64,000 bases of DNA. It comes from Streptomyces venezuelae. GTDB taxonomy: Bacteria; Actinomycetota; Actinomycetes; Streptomycetales; Streptomycetaceae. The position numbers and the translations under genes were made by a program. Location: contig NZ_CP029193.1 of assembly GCF_008642355.1 (NCBI RefSeq), positions 1,388,001-1,452,000 of the forward strand, read 5' to 3'. This document shows positions 10,186 through 19,060 of this stretch, one piece after another (position 1 is the first letter of the stretch; every line of letters begins with the position of its first letter). The notes beneath the pieces were generated by a model, which had not been told where the DNA came from, ran no database searches, and saw only the letters and a list, made by a program, of their open reading frames with translations.

Positions 10186-10240
10186 GCGCCCCTGAAAGGG
10201 GCGCGGGGAACTGCGCGACCAGCCACGACGGACCCGCGGA
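10186..10240. repeat. Common streptomycete intergenic repeat with small hairpin
   Basis: The segment starts with an 8-bp stem (GCGCCCCT, loop GAA, AGGGGCGC) and continues GCGGGGAACTGCGCGACCAG and CACGACGGACC. From memory this string occurs many times between genes in Streptomyces genomes; only one copy is in this window, so the repeat status rests on prior knowledge. It lies in the leader of the methyltransferase gene, between it and rplT. Confidence 0.5.
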
Positions 10241-10282
10241 CGGCAGACGACACAGGCGGGCAGACGAGAGCCCGAACAGAAT

Positions 10283-10314
10283 CGGACCCGCAAGCCAGAC
10301 GGCTTACGGGTCCG
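10283..10314 (-). terminator. Terminator after rplT
   Basis: On the minus strand CGGACCCGTAAGCC pairs with GGCTTGCGGGTCCG around a GTCT loop, followed by ATTCTGTT. A separate perfect palindrome CGCTGAGCTCAGCG (10322-10335) lies between it and the rplT stop codon. Confidence 0.75.
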
Positions 10315-10340
10315 AACATCACGCTGAGCTCAGCGCGGCG

Positions 10341-10724
10341 TCACGCAGCCTTGGGCGCGTTGACGTCCGACGGCAGCGCCTTCTGCGCAACCTCGACGAG
10401 CGCGGCGAACGCGTTCTCGTCGTTGACGGCCAGCTCCGCGAGGATCTTGCGGTCCACCTCGATGTTGGCGGCCTTCAGACCCTGGATGAAGCGGTTGTAG
10501 GTGATGCCGTTGGCGCGGGCAGCGGCGTTGATGCGCTGGATCCACAGCTGACGGAAGTCGCCCTTGCGCTTCTTGCGGTCGTTGTAGTTGTAGACCAGGG
10601 AGTGGGTGACCTGCTCCTTGGCCTTGCGGTACAGGCGCGAACGCTGGCCGCGGTAGCCGCTGGCCTGCTCGAGGATCGCCCGACGCTTCTTGTGGGCGTT
10701 GACTGCCCGCTTGACGCGTGCCAC
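10341..10724 (-). CDS. rplT: Ribosomal protein L20
   Basis: 127 residues with the basic N-terminal extension ([18 protein letters not shown]) and the globular part ([32 protein letters not shown]) of bL20. Assembles the 50S subunit and in other bacteria represses its own operon. Third gene of infC-rpmI-rplT, 97 bases after rpmI. Confidence 0.99.
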   Translation of the reverse strand: MARVKRAVNAHKKRRAILEQASGYRGQRSRLYRKAKEQVTHSLVYNYNDRKKRKGDFRQLWIQRINAAARANGITYNRFIQGLKAANIEVDRKILAELAVNDENAFAALVEVAQKALPSDVNAPKAA

Positions 10725-10821
10725 TTGTTAACTCCTTGTAGCGGGGCCGTGGTTGGACTCACACGGCCCGGTATCGATTGGGTCCCGGTCAGAGGTCAGG
10801 TGCCGTGTCCGGCACCCGAGC

Positions 10822-11016
10822 TCACTTGCCGAGAAGCTTCTTGATCTTCTTGGCGTCGCCCGGGGCCATCTCGGCGTTGCCGGTGAGGCGACGCGTCAGA
10901 CGGGACGACTTGTGCTCGAGCAGGTGGCGCTTGCCGGCGCGCTCACGGAGCACCTTGCCGGAGCCGGTGACCTTGAAGCGCTTGCTGGCACCGCTGTGCG
11001 ACTTGTTCTTCGGCAT
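10822..11016 (-). CDS. rpmI: Ribosomal protein L35
   Basis: 64 residues, starting [20 protein letters not shown], with the basic [14 protein letters not shown] core typical of bL35. Middle gene of the operon, about 106 bases after infC. Confidence 0.99.
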   Translation of the reverse strand: MPKNKSHSGASKRFKVTGSGKVLRERAGKRHLLEHKSSRLTRRLTGNAEMAPGDAKKIKKLLGK

Positions 11017-11122
11017 AGCGCCGTTCTCTCCTCGTCAGTGGCACTCCGATGCCCGGTCGTGAAACCGGGCATCCGGGAGCCATATGTGTCAGTTGCAATC
11101 CCTTGGGCCTGCGCCCCGGGGA

Positions 11123-11785
11123 TCAGGCCTCGGCGGGAGCTTCGGCCGGGGCCTCGGCGGGAGCCTCGGCGGGCTCCTCCCCCTCGGCGGAGTTCTGCGA
11201 GCGGCCCGGGTTGGCCTTCGCGTCCGCCTTGCGGGCCGCCTGGGCCTCGCGGGCCTCGGCCATCGCCTCGGTCTTCTTCTTGTGCGGACCGAGAACCATG
11301 ATCATGTTTCGGCCGTCCTGCTTCGGGTTCGACTCGATGAACCCAAGGTCCTCGACGTCCGAAGCGAGGCGCTGCAGCAGTCGGAAGCCCAGCTCGGGGC
11401 GGGACTGCTCGCGACCACGGAACATGATCGTGATCTTGACCTTGTCGCCCTGCTTGAGGAACCGGACGACGTGACCCTTCTTGGTGTCATAGTCGTGCGG
11501 GTCGATCTTCGGCCGGAGCTTCATCTCCTTGATGACCGTGTGCGCCTGGTTCTTGCGCGCTTCACGGGCCTTCATGGCCGACTCGTACTTGAACTTCCCG
11601 TAGTCCATGAGCTTGCACACGGGCGGACGGGCGTTCGCCGCGACCTCAACCAGGTCGAGGTCGTACTCCTGCGCAAGCTCCAGGGCCTTGGCAAGCGGAA
11701 CAATCCCGACCTGCTCGCCGCTGGGACCGACAAGTCGCACCTCGGGAACGCGAATCCGGTCGTTGATGCGGGGCTCGGCGCTGAT
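11123..11785 (-). CDS. infC: Translation initiation factor IF-3, probable AUC start
   Basis: 220 residues: N-domain ([20 protein letters not shown]), lysine-rich linker, C-domain ([40 protein letters not shown]), then an Ala/Glu/Pro tail made of PAEA repeats. No ATG, GTG or TTG lies between the domain start and a distant ATG at 11902. The best ribosome site, AGGAGG at 11790-11795, sits four bases before ATC at 11783-11785, giving (M)SAEPRIND, which matches where IF3 proteins begin. IF3 is known to use rare AUU or AUC starts so that it controls its own synthesis. Start inferred, not proven. Confidence 0.93.
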   Translation of the reverse strand: MSAEPRINDRIRVPEVRLVGPSGEQVGIVPLAKALELAQEYDLDLVEVAANARPPVCKLMDYGKFKYESAMKAREARKNQAHTVIKEMKLRPKIDPHDYDTKKGHVVRFLKQGDKVKITIMFRGREQSRPELGFRLLQRLASDVEDLGFIESNPKQDGRNMIMVLGPHKKKTEAMAEAREAQAARKADAKANPGRSQNSAEGEEPAEAPAEAPAEAPAEA

Positions 11786-11867
11786 GGATCCTCCTCGGTA
11801 GCACCACGCGACCGTCTGGCGGACAGCCGCGTTACGTCTGTTAACTGGACCAACCGCGCGGAGCCAT

Positions 11868-11900
11868 AAAAAATGCCCCGACCGATCACTGAGGGGCTCC
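11868..11900 (-). promoter_or_regulatory. infC leader attenuator hairpin
   Basis: On the minus strand GCCCC (11897-11893) pairs with GGGGC (11879-11875), followed by A and six Ts (11873-11868): an intrinsic-terminator shape about 85 bases before the infC start. An overlapping alternative pairing, GGAGCC with GGCTCC further downstream, would bury the T-run. This looks like an attenuator/antiterminator pair of the kind known in infC-rpmI-rplT leaders. The rest of the 11786-12176 gap is GC-rich, likely structured leader plus the divergent promoter region of the DUF1844 gene. Confidence 0.55.
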
Positions 11901-12163
11901 ATGTACTACCGGAGCACCTCCGCGGTGATCGCGGGGCGCACATCGGGCGACCCGAAGCCTCGGGGACTTCGGCCGCCTGACCGGTGACCCGCCGCTCCGG
12001 GGAGCGGTCAGGTGGGAGAACGGAGCCTCCACTTGTGGGCCGGAACCTTGCGCTGACACGCGGGTATCCAGCCGGTCGTTACACAAGGTTAGCAGCTCCC
12101 CGGGGGTGGGGCGAACCACTGTGCGCAACGACTCCCGCGGCTCGGGCGGTCCGGCGCTCGGCT

Positions 12164-12169
12164 TATCGT
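12164..12169 (+). promoter_or_regulatory. Possible -10 box for a leaderless DUF1844 transcript
   Basis: TATCGT fits the TAnnnT pattern and lies seven bases before the ATG at 12177. There is no ribosome site in front of that ATG, which together suggests transcription starting at the A of the start codon. No convincing -35 box. Confidence 0.35.
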
Positions 12170-12176
12170 GTGGGAC

Positions 12177-12560
12177 ATGAGCGACACGACCCCCACCCCC
12201 GAGTCCGCGGCCCCCGGGCCCGACTCCCCCGACTTCGACACCCTGACCCGTGACATCGCGGACGTCCCCGCGGTCGAGGTGATCACCACGGTGGCGGTCC
12301 ACCTGATGAGCGCCGCCGCGGTGAACCTCGGTCTCGCCGAGGGCGGCGAGGGCCACAAGGACCTGGACGAGGCCCGGAAGCTGATCCACTCGCTGGCCGG
12401 CCTGCTCGACGCGAGCGCCACGGAGGTCAGCTCGTTCCACGCGGCTCCGCTGCGCGACGGCCTGAAGTCGCTGCAGCTGGCGTTCCGCGAGGCGTCGGTG
12501 GTGCCGGACGAGCCCGGTCAGGGCCCCGGCGAGAAGTACACGGGCCCGGTCTTCGGCTGA
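12177..12560 (+). CDS. DUF1844 family protein
   Basis: 127 residues from the ATG at 12177. The core (VPAVEVITTVAVHLMSAAAVNLGL, then DLDEARKLIHSLAGLL) is the helical DUF1844 domain, conserved in actinobacteria and typically found beside infC. Function unknown. The N-terminal 25 residues are Pro/Asp-rich and disordered-looking. Divergent from infC and convergent with the SseB-like gene, 18 bases away. Confidence 0.85.
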   Translation: MSDTTPTPESAAPGPDSPDFDTLTRDIADVPAVEVITTVAVHLMSAAAVNLGLAEGGEGHKDLDEARKLIHSLAGLLDASATEVSSFHAAPLRDGLKSLQLAFREASVVPDEPGQGPGEKYTGPVFG

Positions 12561-12578
12561 GCGGTCCGAGTACGGGGC

Positions 12579-13322
12579 TCACACCGTACGTACGTAGAGG
12601 GGCTCGCCCGGTGGCGTCGCCTCGGCCGGCAGGAGTGCCAGGTCGAGGCCGCGCACCAGGCGGGCCCTCAGTGTTTCGTCGGCGGCGATCCGCCGGGCCA
12701 CGCGCTGGGCGGCCTCCGCCTGGTCGGCGGCGGGGTCGAGGACGAGGGCGAGGGTGCCGTCCGCGCTGCCGGGGCCGAGGTGGGCGCGGAGCACGGCGGG
12801 CTCGGCGGCGACGGCGGCACGGACCGCGTCGGTGACGGCGGGGTCGGCGAGCGGGTCGGCGCTGGCGCGGCCCTCGGCGAGGGCGAGCAGCGCGGAGCGG
12901 CCGAGTTCGTAGGGGACCGGCCCGGCGAGGTCGAGGACGATGGTGTCGGCCTGCTCGTGGGCTGCGGCCTGGAGCGCCTGGTGGAGCGGTACGGCGACGG
13001 GGCGGGCGGCCGGGTCCCACAGCGCGAGGGCCTCGATGGAGGTGAACGCGGGCAGCGCCTTGCGGTCACCGGCCTTGAGGGTGGGGACGGCCATGTCGCT
13101 GGTCTTCTCGCGGCGCAGCCCGTTCTCGTCCTCCTCGACCTCGCCGAGCACGGCGACGACCGGCACGAGGAGCCGGGCCCCGGCGAGTGCCTCCAGGACG
13201 GGCCCGTGGGCCGTACGGTCCGCGGCCCAGCCGGCGAGCGCGGCGGCCAGCCGGGGATCGGCGGTCCCGTCGTCGTCGGAGAAGCCGGGGTCGGGAATGT
13301 TCTTGTTCGCCGCGTTCGCCAT
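12579..13322 (-). CDS. SseB-family protein
   Basis: About 247 residues from the ATG at 13322; GTG codons at 13328 and 13331 are alternatives, the latter seven bases after a TAGGGT -10-like box, so a leaderless start is possible. The middle region (ARLLVPVVAVLGEVEEDENG, TLKAGDRKALPAFTSIEALA, AVPLHQALQAA) is the SseB N-terminal domain, followed by a C-terminal segment with LVLDPAADQAEAA typical of enhanced-serine-sensitivity-type proteins. Cytoplasmic; function not known in actinobacteria. Confidence 0.82.
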   Translation of the reverse strand: MANAANKNIPDPGFSDDDGTADPRLAAALAGWAADRTAHGPVLEALAGARLLVPVVAVLGEVEEDENGLRREKTSDMAVPTLKAGDRKALPAFTSIEALALWDPAARPVAVPLHQALQAAAHEQADTIVLDLAGPVPYELGRSALLALAEGRASADPLADPAVTDAVRAAVAAEPAVLRAHLGPGSADGTLALVLDPAADQAEAAQRVARRIAADETLRARLVRGLDLALLPAEATPPGEPLYVRTV

Positions 13323-13365
13323 GTTCACCACGGTGTCGACCCTACAGAGTGACCGTGCGGCCGGA

Positions 13366-14568
13366 TCAGGCGCGTCGGGAGGTCCCGGGCCTGGTGCGCC
13401 AGAGGTGGACGGCCAGGGCCAGGAGGCCGATGCCGAGGGCGCCGGCCGCGGGGCCCACCCAGCCCGCGGGGCCGTCGTCGGACGCTGTCGCGTCGGGACC
13501 GCTGCCGAAGTACTTCGTGCCGTACGTCGCCGTGCGCTGGTCCTGCGGCTTGGTCCGCCCTGCGCGGTCCAGTGCGGCCGCCGGGTCGATGAGTCCGAAG
13601 CCCCGGGAGTCGTCACGGCCGCCGGAAGGTGCGTCGCGGGCTGTGTCCTCCAGGATCTCCTTGATCTGCGCGGGCTTCAGGGCGGGGTGCGCGGCGCGGA
13701 TCAGGGCGACGGCGCCCGACACGAAGGCGGAGGCGGCGCTGGTGCCCCAGCCTTCGTAGTACTTGCGGTCGGGGTCGGCGATGACGATGTCGTCGCCTGG
13801 CGCGGCGACGGTGGCGTACCAGCGGCGGGTGGAGAAGGAGGCGCGGGCTCCGTTCTCGTCGACGGCCGTCGCGGCGATCACGCCGGGGTAGGCGGCGGGG
13901 TAGGAGATGTGGTCGCCGCGTTCACCGCCGTTGCCAGCGGAGGCGACGACGGCGACGCCCTTCTTCAGGGCGTACTGGACGGCGGCGTCCTCGGCGGGTT
14001 CGGGGTGGGCGGACTTGGAGTCGTCGCCGAGGGAGAGGTTGATGACGTCCGCGCCGTGGTCCGCGGCCCAGCGGATGCCTTCGGCGAGGGCGTTGCCGCG
14101 GGTGTTGCGGGCCTTCTTGCGGGCGGGGTCGCCGTCTTCGAGGATCACCCGGACCGGCAGGATCTTGGCCTCGGGCGCGACGCCGAGCACACCGTCCGCG
14201 CGGCCCTCCCCGTGTCCGTGGCCCGCGATGATGCCGGCCATGGCGGTGCCGTGCCTGGCCCAGGGGCGGTCGCCGCGGCCCGCGCCGAAGCCGACCATGT
14301 CCGTGCCTTCGAGGACGTTGCCCTCCAGGTCGGGGTGCTCGGCGTCTATGCCGGTGTCCAGGACGGCGACGGTGATGCCCCGGCCCTTCGTGGTCTGCCA
14401 GGCCTGGCTGGTGTGCAGGGCGTCGAGGGCCCACTGCTGGGCGCGGATGCCGTCGTCGGCGTGGGCGGTGGCGGCGGTGAGGGGTACGAGGGCGAGGGCG
14501 GCGGCGAGCCCCGCCGCGACCGTGCGCCGTCCGCCGGTCCCCCTCCTCACGCTCCTCACGCTCCTCAC
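13366..14568 (-). CDS. Mycosin-like membrane-anchored subtilisin protease
   Basis: 400 residues: N-terminal signal peptide (VAAGLAAALALVPLTAATAHA), peptidase S8 domain, and one C-terminal transmembrane helix (GPAAGALGIGLLALAVHLW) with a short basic tail. The catalytic triad is visible: Asp71 in VAVLDTGID, His106 in RHGTAMAG and Ser277 in WGTSAASAF, with the oxyanion Asn in ASAGNGG. This layout is that of mycosins (MycP) of type VII secretion; no esx/ecc genes are in the window. The GTG at 14568 overlaps the TGA of the upstream gene (GTGA). Three in-frame GTGAGGAGC units give three possible starts at 14568, 14559 and 14550. Confidence 0.88.
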   Translation of the reverse strand: MRSVRSVRRGTGGRRTVAAGLAAALALVPLTAATAHADDGIRAQQWALDALHTSQAWQTTKGRGITVAVLDTGIDAEHPDLEGNVLEGTDMVGFGAGRGDRPWARHGTAMAGIIAGHGHGEGRADGVLGVAPEAKILPVRVILEDGDPARKKARNTRGNALAEGIRWAADHGADVINLSLGDDSKSAHPEPAEDAAVQYALKKGVAVVASAGNGGERGDHISYPAAYPGVIAATAVDENGARASFSTRRWYATVAAPGDDIVIADPDRKYYEGWGTSAASAFVSGAVALIRAAHPALKPAQIKEILEDTARDAPSGGRDDSRGFGLIDPAAALDRAGRTKPQDQRTATYGTKYFGSGPDATASDDGPAGWVGPAAGALGIGLLALAVHLWRTRPGTSRRA

Positions 14569-16583
14569 GAGGACTTCTCCGCGGCCGCGATGGTCTTGCG
14601 CAGGCCCCGTTCGACGCGGTCGGCGATGCCTTTCGCCTCGTGGCCGAGGCCGGACTGGGCCGGTGCGGACGTGGTGTTGCTGCCCATGGCCTCGGTGGCG
14701 GGCTCGGGGTCCGTGACGGCGCGGCCGTCGGCGAATCCGGAGACGGCGTACGCGACGACGGGCGCGTCCGGCAGCACGGACATGGTCCAGGACGCCCGCT
14801 GCGCGTCGCCGAAGCCTTCGGCGGCGGTGCCCTTGGCGGCGTAGGCGCGGGGCATGAGGTCGGGGCGCCGGTCTAGGCCCTCCTCCGTGAAACGGTTCCG
14901 CAGTGTCTGCATGGCGTCGGCGTCGGCCTTGGTGAACAGCAGGCCGACGGTGGTGACGTGGCTGCGGGTCGCGTCCGCGTAGGTGGCGCGGAGCAGGCGC
15001 AGGCAGCCGACCGGTGCGAGCACCTTGCTCAGGAGCGGGTCGAAGGCGTCCGTGCAGCCGCTGTCCGGGGCGACGGCGATACGGGTCCAGGAGCGGTCGG
15101 CGCCGCCGGGGCCCGCACCCTCGCCCTTGAGCTCGGGCGGGAAGAGCCGGTCGACGGGGACACTGTGCCAGAGGGCGCCGGTGACGGTGTACGCGCTGCG
15201 TGTGGTGCCGCCCGCCACGGACTCGCCGGTCAGCCAACTCCCGGTCGCCGCCCCGCCGATGAGACCGAGTCCGAGCACGGCACAGGCGACGGCGGCGGCC
15301 GCGCGGGGGCGGGCCCAGGTGCCGATGGGGCGCAGCCGGGTGGTGGTGTCGTCGTACACGGCGGGCCGCGCGAACGACACGAAGGGCCGTCCGGCGTCGG
15401 GCCCCGGTGACAGATCGACGGCCCCGACGGCCCGCCGCGCTGCGGTGGCCCGGGTGGACGTCCCGCCGTCGCGCCGCGTGGTCGACTCGTCGGGAACGGG
15501 TCGCAGTCGAGTGGCCTCCTCACGCGACACGTCCGACACGGGGCGCGGCCGGATGGCCGGCACGGTGTCGGGCCGCCCGGGAAGCACCGGCCCCGGGTCC
15601 TCGCCGACGGCCGACACGTCGGGCCGGCGGGCCTGTTGCCGCTTGATCTGCCTGGGCGGGGCGGTCGGCGACGCGGGGGCCTTGGCCACGGCCGTGGGCG
15701 GCTCGATCGGCGGCTGACTGTCGTCGGCCCGTGTACGTGACGTGGCCGGGGCCCGCCCGGTCGGCGGCGGGGCGTTGTCAGTCCGTGTACGTGACGCGGC
15801 CGTGGGCGGCTCGGTCGGCAGCGGCGGGACGTCGTCGGCCCGCGAAGGCGCGGTGGCCGTCGACGGCTCGGCCTGCGGCGGGGTGGCGTCGGCTCCTGTA
15901 CGTGACGTGGTCGTGGGGGGCGGTGCGGCCGGGGTCGGAGGGACGCCGGGGCGCGGGGAAGCGGCTCGCTCATCGAGCGGGGACTCATCGACCGGAGCCG
16001 CACCGCTCACTCCGCGCCCGCGGGACGCGGGCGGTGTGGTCGGCTGTGGGGGCACGCCGTCGGGGCCGCGCGTCGCGGAGGTGCGCGGCGGGGCGTCGGG
16101 CAGGCGGGCCGAGGACGGCGGGGGCGGGAGGGGGGCCGTCGCGCCGGAGGCCTCCCGTTCCGCGCGGGCCTTCTCGAAGGGGGCCAGCAAGTCGTGGATG
16201 CGCGCCGCGCGGGCGGACTCCGACTCGCGGCGGGAGGGTGCGAGCACCCAGTCCTGGTCGACGGGCGGCGGGACGTCGGGAAAGCGGGCGGACGCCGCAG
16301 GCGGCGGCTCGGCTGCCTCGTCGGACTGGTCCGTGACTGGATCCGACCGGTCCACGGAAGGGGCCGTCGGTGTCACGGAGGGAGCCGACGGAGTCTCGGG
16401 GCGAGCCGATGACGCGGACGAGCCGGGTGACGGAGCCGACAGGCGGGCCGACGGGGCCTCGGGACGGGCCCGTGGCGTCGACGGCCGGGGCGGCGGAGCC
16501 GTGGCGCCGGGTGGCGGCGTCGACGGGCGGGGCGGCGCGGTGGGGCGTGGGGGGACGGGGGTGCCAGGCGCCTCCGTGCTCAT
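14565..16583 (-). CDS. Large proline-rich membrane protein coupled to mycosin
   Basis: 672 residues from the ATG at 16583 (MSTEAPGTPVPP), preceded by GGGGGGAG. The first 430 or so residues are Pro/Ala/Thr/Ser-rich, low-complexity and include imperfect repeats (see 15660-15925). One transmembrane helix follows (AAAAVACAVLGLGLIGGAATG). The last 200 residues form a folded, probably extracytoplasmic domain with paired cysteines (SGCTDAFDPLL, VGCLRLLRATY) and no recognised motif. Its stop overlaps the mycosin start, so the two are co-translated and likely work together: this may be a substrate, scaffold or partner of the protease. Function inferred from context only. Confidence 0.75.
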   Translation of the reverse strand: MSTEAPGTPVPPRPTAPPRPSTPPPGATAPPPRPSTPRARPEAPSARLSAPSPGSSASSARPETPSAPSVTPTAPSVDRSDPVTDQSDEAAEPPPAASARFPDVPPPVDQDWVLAPSRRESESARAARIHDLLAPFEKARAEREASGATAPLPPPPSSARLPDAPPRTSATRGPDGVPPQPTTPPASRGRGVSGAAPVDESPLDERAASPRPGVPPTPAAPPPTTTSRTGADATPPQAEPSTATAPSRADDVPPLPTEPPTAASRTRTDNAPPPTGRAPATSRTRADDSQPPIEPPTAVAKAPASPTAPPRQIKRQQARRPDVSAVGEDPGPVLPGRPDTVPAIRPRPVSDVSREEATRLRPVPDESTTRRDGGTSTRATAARRAVGAVDLSPGPDAGRPFVSFARPAVYDDTTTRLRPIGTWARPRAAAAVACAVLGLGLIGGAATGSWLTGESVAGGTTRSAYTVTGALWHSVPVDRLFPPELKGEGAGPGGADRSWTRIAVAPDSGCTDAFDPLLSKVLAPVGCLRLLRATYADATRSHVTTVGLLFTKADADAMQTLRNRFTEEGLDRRPDLMPRAYAAKGTAAEGFGDAQRASWTMSVLPDAPVVAYAVSGFADGRAVTDPEPATEAMGSNTTSAPAQSGLGHEAKGIADRVERGLRKTIAAAEKSS
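15660..15925 (-). repeat. Imperfect coding repeats in the proline-rich protein
   Basis: About four degenerate units of 60-70 bases, each with a form of GTACGTGACGTGGCCG, encode repeats like SRTRADD-x-PP-x-PPTA. Examples are TSRTRADDSQPP, ASRTRTDNAPPP and APSRADDVPPL. They lie inside the disordered cytoplasmic part and probably vary in number between strains. Confidence 0.6.
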
Positions 16584-16778
16584 GCTCCCCCCGTTTCCTC
16601 GCGCTCGGCCGGCCGGAGCGCTCGGCGGGCGAGGCTCCGTGCGCACCGCTCGGCCAGGCTCCGTGCGCGTCACTCTACGGGCAGACACGGGACGTACGGG
16701 AACTCGGTCCGCACCCCCGGGCGATCTGCCCGGATCATCCCCCTACCCTCCGGTAATCGTGTCTGGCAGGCTTCGCCC

Positions 16779-18005
16779 ATGACTGCCCGTGCCGCAGACC
16801 GTGCCGCCCACCGCGCCACCGACCGGGCCCGTTACGACCGGGCCACCGCACACCTCGACGCCCCTGTCGCCCTCGTCGATCTGGACGCCTTCGACGCCAA
16901 TGCCGATGATCTGGTGCGGCGGGCCGGGGGCAAGCCGATCCGGGTCGCGAGCAAGTCCGTGCGCTGCCGCGCCCTGCTCGAACGGGTCCTGGCCCGCGAC
17001 GGTTTCGCCGGGGTCATGTCGTTCACGCTCAAGGAGTCGCTGTGGCTGGCCCGCTCCGGCTTCGACGACGTGCTGCTCGCCTACCCCTCGGCGGACCGTG
17101 CCGGGTTCGCGGAGCTCACCGGAGACCCGGGGCTCGCGGCGTCGGTGACCGTGATGGTCGACGACCCGGCCCAGCTGCGGCTGATCGACGAGGCAAGGGA
17201 CGGCGGGACCGAGGTGGTGCGGGTCTGTCTGGAACTGGACACCTCGTTCAAGGCGCTCGGCGGCAAGGTGCGGATCGGCGCGCTCCGCTCGCCGCTGCAC
17301 TCGCCCGTGCAGGTCGCCGCGTTGGCCCGCGCCGTCGAACGGCGCCCCGGCTTCCGGCTGGTGGGCGTCATGGCGTACGAGGGACATGTCGCGGGCGTGG
17401 GCGACGCGGTCGAGGGGCATCCGGCGCGCTCGCGTGCGGTCCGCATGATGCAGAGCGCGGCCCGCAAGGAGCTCGCCGCACGCCGCGCGGAGACGATCGC
17501 CGCGGTGCGGGCGGTCGCGCCGGACCTGGAGTTCGTGAACGGCGGCGGCACCGGCAGCGTGCAGCACACCGCGGCGGAACGCGCGGTCACGGAGATCGCC
17601 GCGGGTTCGGGGCTCTTCGTGCCGCGGCTCTTCGACAACTACACGTCGTTCAGCGGGCGTCCGGCCGCGCTGTTCGCGCAGCCGGTGGTGCGGCGGCCCG
17701 GTCCGGGGACCGTGACGGTGCTCGGCGGCGGCTACCCGGCGTCGGGCGTCGCGGGCACGGACCGCTCGCCGGAGCCGTATCTCCCCGAAGGGCTGCGGTA
17801 CGACGCGCAGGAAGGGGCGGGCGAGGTGCAGACACCGTTGCACGGGCCGTCGGCGGACGACCTGCGGATCGGCGACAAGGTGTGGTTCCGGCACGCCAAG
17901 GCCGGGGAACTGTGCGAGCGGTTCGACACCCTGCACCTGGTCGAGGGCGACCGGGTGACGGGGAGCGTCCCGACGTACCGCGGCGAGGGCCATACGTTCC
18001 TCTGA
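16779..18005 (+). CDS. Fold-type III PLP enzyme (D-threonine aldolase / D-serine dehydratase-like)
   Basis: 408 residues. An alanine-racemase-like TIM barrel starts with APVALVDLDAFDAN and carries the PLP lysine in IRVASKSVRCRA. The substrate loops include LELDTSFKALGGKVRIGALR and FVNGGGTGSV. The C-terminal domain (DKVWFRHAKAGELCERFD) resembles D-serine dehydratase/D-threonine aldolase metal-binding domains, with a nearby His and Cys. Members act on D-amino acids or hydroxy-amino acids; the substrate here is unknown. It stands alone, divergent from the proline-rich gene with 195 bases between. Confidence 0.85.
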   Translation: MTARAADRAAHRATDRARYDRATAHLDAPVALVDLDAFDANADDLVRRAGGKPIRVASKSVRCRALLERVLARDGFAGVMSFTLKESLWLARSGFDDVLLAYPSADRAGFAELTGDPGLAASVTVMVDDPAQLRLIDEARDGGTEVVRVCLELDTSFKALGGKVRIGALRSPLHSPVQVAALARAVERRPGFRLVGVMAYEGHVAGVGDAVEGHPARSRAVRMMQSAARKELAARRAETIAAVRAVAPDLEFVNGGGTGSVQHTAAERAVTEIAAGSGLFVPRLFDNYTSFSGRPAALFAQPVVRRPGPGTVTVLGGGYPASGVAGTDRSPEPYLPEGLRYDAQEGAGEVQTPLHGPSADDLRIGDKVWFRHAKAGELCERFDTLHLVEGDRVTGSVPTYRGEGHTFL

Positions 18006-18045
18006 ACGCAGCCCCGGACCCACCGGTCCTGCGGCCACGTACCCG

Positions 18046-19014
18046 CTACGGCGTCGGCTCGACGTCGTTGCCCACGCCGCCGCCCGTCGCGCTGTCGTCG
18101 ACCGAGCGGATCCCGTCGGTGATCTCGTCGAAGACGGAGACGGGCGGCGCGCCGTCGCCCGCGCCGACGTTGAAGCGGACCATGACCATCGACTCGGAGC
18201 CGACGCTCGACGCGAAGGACAGCGACTGGACGTAGCCGCCGTCGCCCTTCGCCGTGTGGACGCGCCAGCGCACGAAGTATCCGGTGCGGCCCGCGACCGC
18301 GACCTGCCCTTCCTTGACCTTTTCGTGGCGGGTGATGCCACCGTAGGGCTGCTGGTCCAGCTTGTCCTTGTCGTAGGCGGCGTCCGCCGCGTCCTTGATG
18401 TCGCCGAGGGCGAGGGCCTTGGGGTCCGTCTCGTCCGTGCCCGTCACGGTGGTCGAGGTGACGGTGCCCTCGCGGCAGAGCCCGGAGTCGCCGGGGCAGT
18501 CGACGATGTCCGGGGTCTGGATGGTCGCGCCGCTGCCGAAGGAGTCGTCGTCCTTCTCCCAGCCCTCGGGCACGGGGAGCGTGATGCCGTTGAGGTCGTC
18601 GACGAGGGTGTCCGGGTCGGGGTCGGTGGTCGGCGACGTCGACTCCTCCGTCGCCGAGGCGACCGGCTCCGGGCCGTCCTTCGCGGACGTGCTCGGCGCC
18701 GGTGTGCCGCCCTGCGGGTCGTCGTCGCCCCCGGTGAGGGTGACGGCGCCCGCGACGATGGCTCCGACGAGGACGACCCCGGCGACGCCCAGCGTGACAG
18801 CCTTCGCCCGGCCTCCACCGCCGCCCGACGCCACCGGCATGACCGACGTCGTGACCTGCGGCGGCCCGAACCCCTGCTGTGCCGGGGCGGTTTGGGCGTA
18901 CTCGGGTGTCCGCCGGTGCTCGGTCCACGCGGAACCGTCCCACCAGCGCTCGACGGACGGCTGGTGCGGATCCGGGTACCAGCCGGGCGGGGTCGGCGGG
19001 GTCGACATGCTCAT
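18046..19014 (-). CDS. DUF2510 single-pass membrane protein
   Basis: 322 residues. The N-terminus is a DUF2510 motif (PPGWYPDPHQPSVERWWDGS, then AWTEHRR), followed by a linker, one transmembrane helix (AVTLGVAGVVLVGAIVAGAVTL), a Ser/Thr/Asp-rich stalk, and an external domain of about 200 residues with two cysteines in the CPGDSGLCREG loop. The stretch ITLPVPEGWEKDDD begins the outer domain. Family known only as actinobacterial membrane proteins. It ends about 40 bases past the PLP enzyme in convergent orientation. Confidence 0.82.
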   Translation of the reverse strand: MSMSTPPTPPGWYPDPHQPSVERWWDGSAWTEHRRTPEYAQTAPAQQGFGPPQVTTSVMPVASGGGGGRAKAVTLGVAGVVLVGAIVAGAVTLTGGDDDPQGGTPAPSTSAKDGPEPVASATEESTSPTTDPDPDTLVDDLNGITLPVPEGWEKDDDSFGSGATIQTPDIVDCPGDSGLCREGTVTSTTVTGTDETDPKALALGDIKDAADAAYDKDKLDQQPYGGITRHEKVKEGQVAVAGRTGYFVRWRVHTAKGDGGYVQSLSFASSVGSESMVMVRFNVGAGDGAPPVSVFDEITDGIRSVDDSATGGGVGNDVEPTP

Positions 19015-19060
19015 CCCGGCACTCTAAGACGTGCCGCGAAGATCGGTACACCGAGTCCGG

